A DNA stretch of 5,199 nucleotides from Chitinophagales bacterium (GTDB lineage Bacteria > Bacteroidota > Bacteroidia > Chitinophagales > Chitinophagaceae). Below, piece by piece: positions 1 to 5,199 of the stretch (positions are counted from its first letter, which is position 1; each line of letters begins with the position of its first letter). The position numbers were made by a program, and so were the translations under genes. Where the stretch lies: contig JAAFHG010000295.1 of NCBI GenBank assembly GCA_013297585.1, forward strand, positions 1 to 5,199, read 5' to 3'. The notes below the pieces were generated by a model, which had not been told where the DNA came from, did no database searches, and saw nothing but the letters and a program-made list of their open reading frames with translations.

Positions 1-88
1 TTCGGCTGACAGTTTTTGTAAACTGTTGTTCACGTTTAAAAAAAATACTGTTCAAGTACCATATTATTAAACTAAACATCACAAATAT
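1..88. other. Non-coding leader upstream of the transporter gene
   Basis: This AT-rich stretch precedes the SusC-like gene and includes an A-tract at 40-45. Short open frames enter from the left edge (one ends at TAA 68-70), but none reads like the C-terminus of a FecR anti-sigma factor or other usual Sus-locus neighbour. I looked for the Bacteroidota promoter pair (TTTG near -33 and TAnnTTTG near -7): a TTTG occurs at 15-18, but no properly spaced -7 element follows. The promoter may lie further upstream, or be an ECF-type element that I cannot recognise. No Shine-Dalgarno is present before ATG 89. Confidence 0.6.
9..26. repeat. Perfect 7-bp inverted repeat with 4-base loop in the leader
   Basis: The arms ACAGTTT (9-15) and AAACTGT (20-26) are exact reverse complements around TTGT, so the transcript could form a short hairpin. 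Two further G-U pairs (8 with 27, 7 with 28) could lengthen it in RNA. No T-run follows on either strand, so it is not a convincing intrinsic terminator. It lies about 60 bases before the transporter start and could be an operator half-site pair, a leader hairpin, or chance in AT-rich DNA. The pairing is observed; any function is inference. Confidence 0.4.
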
Positions 89-3000
89 ATGCCTTCGATT
101 GCTAAAGGAACGTGTATTTATTTAAAAAATAAATCACCTCATTCGCCTTCCTTATTCTTTTCACAAATGATTAGGGTTATGAAGATTACCACATTTATTG
201 TATTTATTTTTTGCCTAAAAGTTTCTGCTACGGCTAATGCCCAGCAAGTAACACTATCTCAGAAAAATGTTTCTATTGAGAAAGTGTTTAAAGAAATAAA
301 AAAGCAAGTAGGTTACTCATTCTTTTATACAGATGAAGTACTACAAAAGGCTACTAAGGTATCGCTAGAGGTAAAAAGTATGCCTTTAGAAGATGTTTTA
401 AACGAGTTATTTAAAAAGCAACCTCTCTCGTATACTATTATTGCTAAAACAATTGTAATTAAAAGTAAATCGATTATTTACAACAATGAGGCAGCACCGC
501 CACCGCCCCCAATAAAAGTTACAGGTGTAATTAATGACGATAAAGGAAACCCGCTTGAAGGTGTAGCTATTACTTTGGTGGGCAGCAGAAAAGGGGTGCT
601 TACCAATATAAAAGGTGAGTTTATAATAGATGTACCAGATAATAATGCGGTACTTGAAATTTCTTACATTGGCTACAGTGCTCAAAGAGTAAAAGTAGGA
701 AACGCTACTAAGCTTACGTTTGTATTGGCAGAGCAAAAGCAAGTTTTAGATAGCGTTGTGGTTGTAGGTTATGGATCTCAGAAAAAAGCAAACGTTACAG
801 CTGCTATTACTACTGTTACAGGTGCAGAGTTAATGAAATCTCCAACTTCAAATGTTACTAATAGTTTAGTAGGTAGATTAACTGGCTTATCAGCTGTACA
901 GCGTAGTGGTCAACCAGGTAATAATGAAGCAATTATTAATATTCGTGGTTCTGCTACATATAATAATACAGCCGCTATAGTAGTAATTGATGGTGTTGAG
1001 CGTTCTGGTTTTGGTGATATAGACCCTAGCGAAATTGAAACAATTTCGGTGTTAAAAGACGCAGCTTCAACAGCTATATTTGGTATTAAAGGTGCTAATG
1101 GTGTAATTGTAATTACTACCAAAGCTGGTAAAGAAGGCACGCCAAGAATTTCTTATACAGGTAATGTAGCAATGCAAGGTTATACTGGTATTCCTAAGGC
1201 TGTAGACGCCTATACAAACGCTTTTTTAATGAACGAAGCGATGGTAAATGATGGGTTAGCACCGCGCTGGACAGATGCTGAATTGCAGAAGTTTAAAGAT
1301 GGCTCTGACCCATTAGGTTATCCGGATGTAAACTGGTTTGATTATTTAACACGTAAAAATTATTTACAAACACAACATAATTTAAGTGTAAGTGGTGGTA
1401 CTAAAGTAGTAAAATATTTTGCATCTGTTGGTTACTTATTTGAAGATGGTATTTTTAAGAAATTCGAGTCACCTTTTGGCATAAATAGTGTTCCAAATAA
1501 TAACCGTTATAATTTTAGATCCAATGTAGATTTTGCTTTAAGTAAAAATCTACAAGTATCTGTAAGATTAGGCGGTAGGTTACAAAAGCGTTATACACCT
1601 GCTGGTCTTCAAGCAGGTTCATTCTCTTATGATAATTTAGAAGGTGTAATCTCACGTATTATTCAAGTACCATCTTTTGCATATCCTGTAATGTTACCAG
1701 ATGGTCGTATTGCTCAAAACCCTGAAGTAGGTACTAATATTTGGAATCCTTTGGCTGCCATTACGCGATGGGGAACAAGAGTAGATGATAATAATACTTT
1801 AGAAAGCACTTTTAATTTAAATTATAAAATGGATTTTATAACCAAAGGGTTATCATTTAAAACCGTATTTGGTTATGATTCTTATTTTACAACAACCATT
1901 AGAAGAAATGCTAACTGGGCTGCTTACATTGTAGACAGAGTAACGAAAGCAGTAACACTTACAAATGACAGAACTAGGGATGAGCCACTAGGGGGATTAG
2001 GAGTTACCTATGGTGGTAATATTAATTCTAATTTACAAGCTGGTTTTAATTACGAAAGAACTTTCTCTAGACACAGCTTTACTGGTTTAGCATTATTTAC
2101 AAGGCAATTGCTAAAAGAAGCTGGCTCAGGATTAAGTGCACCACCAAGAGCTTCTCAAGGTGTTGTTGGACGGGTATCTTACAATTACGATAAAAGGTAT
2201 TTTGTAGAATTAAATGCTGCTTATAACGGTTCTGAAAACTTTGCGCCAGGTCTACAATATGGCTTTTTTCCAGCGGTTTCTGCGGGTTGGACTTTGACTA
2301 ATGAGAAATTTTTAGATAATGTTTCTTGGCTGAGCAATCTTAAAATACGAGGTTCTTACGGTATAGTGGGTAATGATAAATTGGATACTAGATTTTTATT
2401 CCTAAATAACTTTACTGTAAATACTGGGGGCACTTTTGGTAGTACGGGCGTAATAAATAGTGGCGTACAATTTGGTTTACCTAATTCATTAGTTACATAC
2501 CCAGTAGCATATCAATCTTTAATTGGCAATCCTTTTATTACTTGGGAAACAGGTACCAAAAGAAATATTGGTGTAGAAATAAGTCTATTTAAAAAATCAT
2601 TAGACATAACAGTTGACTTTTTTGACGAAGTGCGTAAAGATATTCTTACTAACAGAGCTTCAGGCTTAACTGCTTATGGTCTTGGCTATCCTCGAGTAAA
2701 TATTGGTGTGGTTAATAATAAAGGCTACGAAGTAGAAATTAAATATCAAAAAGTTACAAGGCATCTAACTTATGGATTAACCACTCAGCTTTCCTATGCT
2801 AGAAATACAATAATTAATAGAGATGAACCCACTGGAGCACCAGATAATTTAAAGTTACAAGGAAAACCTGTGGGACAGTTTTTTGGCTTCCAAGCTGATG
2901 GTTTTTATGCATCGCAAGATGATATTAATAAATCGCCTGTTAGTACTTTAGGCCAAGTAACACCTGGTGATTTAAAGTATAAAGATTTGGATGGTGATGG

Positions 3001-3535
3001 GCAAATTACCAGCAATGACAGAAGTGCCATTGGTTATTCTAGAACTCCTGAATACATTTTTAGTGCTACACCATCTATTTCGTACAAAGGTTTATCAGTA
3101 TCTGTTTTGTTTCAAGGGGTAACTAATGTAAGTTCTGATGTAATTTTTAATGAGCAAAATAATGGTATGCAGATATACGAACTGCAATTAAATAGATGGA
3201 CGCCTGCTACTGCTGCTACAGCCACTTGGCCTAAGTTACACAACAGAGGTAATGCTTATGTTAGTTATAGAACCAACGATTTTATACTACAAGATGCTTC
3301 GTACATAAAAATACGAAATGTAGAATTGGCTTGGGTTGTGCCTCAGAAAATGATTAATAATTTGAAATTAAAAGGTTTAAGGCTTTATTTATCAGGTCAA
3401 AACCTATTTACCTGGACTAAATTCAAAATGTATTTAGATCCTGAAAATATCAACCTTTCTAATACTGATTTCTCTAACAGAGCAGCTTACCCAACTTCTA
3501 GAACGTACAATTTTGGGGTAAATATTCAACTATAA
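89..3535 (+). CDS. SusC/RagA-family TonB-dependent outer-membrane transporter with N-terminal STN domain
   Basis: This is a full-length 1148-residue TonB-linked importer of the outer membrane; its substrate is unknown. Visible in order: a polar N-terminal extension (1-30); a signal peptide from Met31 (MKITTFIVFIF, cleavage near ANA|QQ at 51/52); an STN domain (about 52-125); a five-proline linker (137-141); a carboxypeptidase-regulatory-like beta-sandwich (about 143-214, with GNPLEGVAITL and ISYIGYSAQ); a Ton-box-like stretch DSVVVVGYG (221-229); the plug (about 233-350, with VIDGVERSGFGDIDPSEIE and VLKDAASTAIFG, then ANGVIVITT); and a beta-barrel to the C-terminus. The barrel carries an EF-hand-like loop (966-977) and the family ending SGQNLFTWT (1102-1110), DPE and RTYNFGVNIQL. 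The length is normal for the STN-bearing subgroup. No Shine-Dalgarno precedes ATG 89; ATG 167 and ATG 179 are alternative starts. I keep 89 because many relatives carry a similar extension before the hydrophobic core. The STN domain suggests sigma/anti-sigma control, but no regulator is in the window. Family call is very secure; the exact start is less so. Confidence 0.96.
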   Translation: MPSIAKGTCIYLKNKSPHSPSLFFSQMIRVMKITTFIVFIFCLKVSATANAQQVTLSQKNVSIEKVFKEIKKQVGYSFFYTDEVLQKATKVSLEVKSMPLEDVLNELFKKQPLSYTIIAKTIVIKSKSIIYNNEAAPPPPPIKVTGVINDDKGNPLEGVAITLVGSRKGVLTNIKGEFIIDVPDNNAVLEISYIGYSAQRVKVGNATKLTFVLAEQKQVLDSVVVVGYGSQKKANVTAAITTVTGAELMKSPTSNVTNSLVGRLTGLSAVQRSGQPGNNEAIINIRGSATYNNTAAIVVIDGVERSGFGDIDPSEIETISVLKDAASTAIFGIKGANGVIVITTKAGKEGTPRISYTGNVAMQGYTGIPKAVDAYTNAFLMNEAMVNDGLAPRWTDAELQKFKDGSDPLGYPDVNWFDYLTRKNYLQTQHNLSVSGGTKVVKYFASVGYLFEDGIFKKFESPFGINSVPNNNRYNFRSNVDFALSKNLQVSVRLGGRLQKRYTPAGLQAGSFSYDNLEGVISRIIQVPSFAYPVMLPDGRIAQNPEVGTNIWNPLAAITRWGTRVDDNNTLESTFNLNYKMDFITKGLSFKTVFGYDSYFTTTIRRNANWAAYIVDRVTKAVTLTNDRTRDEPLGGLGVTYGGNINSNLQAGFNYERTFSRHSFTGLALFTRQLLKEAGSGLSAPPRASQGVVGRVSYNYDKRYFVELNAAYNGSENFAPGLQYGFFPAVSAGWTLTNEKFLDNVSWLSNLKIRGSYGIVGNDKLDTRFLFLNNFTVNTGGTFGSTGVINSGVQFGLPNSLVTYPVAYQSLIGNPFITWETGTKRNIGVEISLFKKSLDITVDFFDEVRKDILTNRASGLTAYGLGYPRVNIGVVNNKGYEVEIKYQKVTRHLTYGLTTQLSYARNTIINRDEPTGAPDNLKLQGKPVGQFFGFQADGFYASQDDINKSPVSTLGQVTPGDLKYKDLDGDGQITSNDRSAIGYSRTPEYIFSATPSISYKGLSVSVLFQGVTNVSSDVIFNEQNNGMQIYELQLNRWTPATAATATWPKLHNRGNAYVSYRTNDFILQDASYIKIRNVELAWVVPQKMINNLKLKGLRLYLSGQNLFTWTKFKMYLDPENINLSNTDFSNRAAYPTSRTYNFGVNIQL

Positions 3536-3545
3536 AATTGATAAC

Positions 3546-5199
3546 ATGAAACCTATTAATATACTTTTTGCATTGGCTTTTTGCATCATGTTCTCTACCA
3601 GCTGTAATAAGAACTTTTTAGATCTAGCACCTGAAGTAAACATAACCGAAGAGCAAATATTTAGCAATCCTGTTTTGGCAGCTAACTATGCCGATAATTC
3701 TTACAACTTTCTTGTAGACGAATACGCTAGATTTAATTCTCATCGTGGCATAACAGGGCAGTTTGCCGATGAAGCTGTATCCGGTAACAACGAAATATCT
3801 GTACGTACGATTACAAATGGTACTTACCACGATCACGATCAAACTAGCTTTCCTACTGGCAATGATATTAGAAATGTATGGGAGCGCTCTTATGGTGGTA
3901 TTAGAAATACAACTAGAATGCTATCGCAAATTAATAATGTGCCTTGGACGGCCAATCAAGCCCCTACACGTATAAAAGGCGAAATGTTGTATTTACGAGG
4001 CTTTTGCTATTTTGAACTAATTAAACGTTTTGGTGGTGTACCTATTATGGATGGTATTTATTCAGTGACCGATAATGTTGATTTTCCTAGAAACACTTAC
4101 GACGAATGTGTTGCCTATATTTTAAAAGATTTAAACGAAGCCATTACTTTATTACCAGCAGATTATAATAATTCTAATTTTGGTAGAGCTACATCTGGTG
4201 CTGCTATGGCATTAAAAGCTCGTGTTTTATTATTTGCAGCTAGTAAATTAAATAATGATGCCAATGTTTTAAGCAAATGGGCAGCTGCAGCTAAGGCCGC
4301 CAAAGATGTAATGGATTTAAATAGATATTCATTGCAACCTACTTATGGTGATTTGTTAAATGTTCCAAATTCGCCAGAATATATTTTAATAAAGCCGAGA
4401 GGGCCAAGGGCGATCGATGGTCAATTTTTAGATTTTGCCATGTCGCCTGGTTCTGGTGGTGCTCAAGGGCAGTTGAATCCTACACAAAACCATGTTGACT
4501 TATACGAAATGCAAGCAACTGGTAAGCCAATAACCGATCCAACCTCTGGTTACAACCCTGCAGCGCCTTACGCAGGTAGAGACCCAAGACTAACGTTTAA
4601 TATATTGTACAACGATGTGCCGTGGCAAGGTAGAAGAATTGGTACTTGGTCGCAAACGGCAGCTAATGGTATTATAACGTATGGTCTTGATTATAATAGT
4701 AGCGTTAACTATTCTGCTACAAGATATTATTGTAGAAAATTATGGCCTGAAGTTTATGTAAGAAATGTTGCTGGTACAACATTACTAAACTTTATATTTT
4801 TTAGATATGCTGAAATACTGCTTAATTATGCAGAAGCACAAAATGAAGCAGTAGGGCCAGATGCAAGTGTGTACGCTGCAATTAACGAAATACGAGCAAG
4901 GCCAAGTGTAAATATGCCGCCTCTACCAGCAGGTTTAACGCAAAGCCAAATGCGTGATAGAATAAGAAATGAACGTGCGGTGGAACTAGCATTTGAAGAT
5001 TTTAGATGGTATGATATTATGCGCTGGAAGGCTGGGCCAAGTATTGTAGCGCAACCTATGTATGGCATGAACGTAGTAAGAAATACAAACGGAACATTTA
5101 CTTATACAAAAGTGCTTTTACCAACTAGTATGCAAAAGGTATATCTAGATTATATGCACAGATATCCAATTCCACGAATTGAAATTTATAAGAGCCCAG
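3546..5199 (+). CDS. SusD/RagB-family nutrient-binding surface lipoprotein (3' end cut by window edge)
   Basis: This is the substrate-binding lipoprotein that partners the upstream SusC-like transporter. The frame is open from ATG 3546 through the last base, giving 551 codons plus one base with no stop. Residues 1-20 form a lipoprotein signal: MKPINILFALAF, then a lipobox STSC with the lipidated Cys at residue 20. The following NKNFLDLAPE is the usual SusD start after the cysteine. The N-terminal SusD-like, TPR-type helical domain shows W112 in a WERSYGGIRNTTRML helix and a helix at 143-166 (IKGEMLYLRGFCYFELIKRF, then GGVP). The middle has GRDPRLTF (RDPR at 345-348). The C-terminal SusD_RagB region shows RYAEILLNYAEAQNEA (from 420), INEIRARPSVNMPPLPAG (from 446) and RNERAVELAFEDFRWYDIMR (474-493) followed by W494. 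The last readable residues, YPIPRIEIYKSP, match the family's final motif, normally followed by a short QNPGW-like tail, so only about 5-12 codons are probably missing. It starts 10 bases after the transporter stop without a Shine-Dalgarno, consistent with co-transcription. Ligand unknown. Confidence 0.95.
   Translation, partial: MKPINILFALAFCIMFSTSCNKNFLDLAPEVNITEEQIFSNPVLAANYADNSYNFLVDEYARFNSHRGITGQFADEAVSGNNEISVRTITNGTYHDHDQTSFPTGNDIRNVWERSYGGIRNTTRMLSQINNVPWTANQAPTRIKGEMLYLRGFCYFELIKRFGGVPIMDGIYSVTDNVDFPRNTYDECVAYILKDLNEAITLLPADYNNSNFGRATSGAAMALKARVLLFAASKLNNDANVLSKWAAAAKAAKDVMDLNRYSLQPTYGDLLNVPNSPEYILIKPRGPRAIDGQFLDFAMSPGSGGAQGQLNPTQNHVDLYEMQATGKPITDPTSGYNPAAPYAGRDPRLTFNILYNDVPWQGRRIGTWSQTAANGIITYGLDYNSSVNYSATRYYCRKLWPEVYVRNVAGTTLLNFIFFRYAEILLNYAEAQNEAVGPDASVYAAINEIRARPSVNMPPLPAGLTQSQMRDRIRNERAVELAFEDFRWYDIMRWKAGPSIVAQPMYGMNVVRNTNGTFTYTKVLLPTSMQKVYLDYMHRYPIPRIEIYKSP

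Noticed and set aside
15..53. Possible Bacteroidota promoter (TTTG at 15-18 with a TACTGTTC-like box at 46-53)
   Set aside because: The spacing is about 27 bases instead of about 19-21, and the downstream box mismatches TAnnTTTG at key positions.
2..70. Open frame entering from the left edge and ending at TAA 68-70, possibly the tail of an upstream gene
   Set aside because: The 22 readable residues match no typical FecR, sigma-factor or enzyme C-terminus I recognise, and another frame is open over the same bases, so coding cannot be supported.
407..742. Minus-strand open frame of 111 codons
   Set aside because: It lies entirely inside the STN and carboxypeptidase-like region of the transporter gene, and its translation shows no recognisable domain. 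It is an antisense shadow.
910..1140. Minus-strand open frame of 76 codons
   Set aside because: It is antisense to the conserved plug-domain coding sequence, with a low-complexity Ile/Pro/Ala-rich translation and no supporting signals.
3624..3842. Minus-strand open frame of 72 codons
   Set aside because: It is antisense to the N-terminal part of the SusD-like gene, which is strongly supported by family motifs.
3763..3975. Plus-strand open frame of 70 codons
   Set aside because: It overlaps the SusD-like gene in another frame, and its translation resembles no known family, whereas the SusD frame has clear motifs across the same bases.
4826..5068. Minus-strand open frame of 80 codons
   Set aside because: It is antisense to the most conserved C-terminal SusD_RagB motifs. 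No independent evidence supports it.
1..5199. CRISPR array, tRNA/rRNA genes, insertion sequence or phage elements
   Set aside because: No regularly spaced repeats, structured RNA gene signatures, transposase frames or terminal inverted repeats were seen; nearly the whole window is accounted for by two intact family genes.

Overview
The window holds the central pair of a Bacteroidota nutrient-uptake locus: a SusC/RagA-family TonB-dependent outer-membrane transporter (89-3535), followed after a 10-base gap by its SusD/RagB-family surface lipoprotein partner (3546 to the window edge). Both are on the + strand and almost certainly share one transcript. The SusCD pairing, the AT-rich sequence with A/T-ending codons, the weak or absent Shine-Dalgarno sequences and the N-terminal STN domain on SusC all point to Bacteroidota. 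The long pre-signal extension and the STN style recall Chitinophagaceae or Sphingobacteriaceae (Chitinophaga- or Pedobacter-like), but that narrower placement is an impression from family resemblance.

Layout: 1-88 is a non-coding leader with one perfect 7-bp inverted repeat (9-26) and no convincing promoter. 89-3535 is a full-length transporter with, in order, an N-terminal extension, signal peptide, STN domain, proline linker, carboxypeptidase-regulatory-like domain, Ton-box region, plug and beta-barrel. 3536-3545 is the intergenic gap. 3546-5199 is the SusD-like lipoprotein, cut by the window edge with probably only a few codons missing.

How they work together: in characterised SusCD systems the lipoprotein sits on the cell surface as a hinged lid over the TonB-dependent barrel. 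It captures oligomeric substrate and closes over the pore, and TonB/ExbBD energy then drives import into the periplasm. The STN domain adds a signalling role: in this class it usually contacts a FecR-type anti-sigma factor that controls an ECF sigma factor. No regulator, glycoside hydrolase, peptidase or other enzyme lies in the window, so the substrate cannot be assigned. I see an ordinary, intact SusCD pair and no evidence of a previously undescribed system; the findings are modest points about this particular pair.
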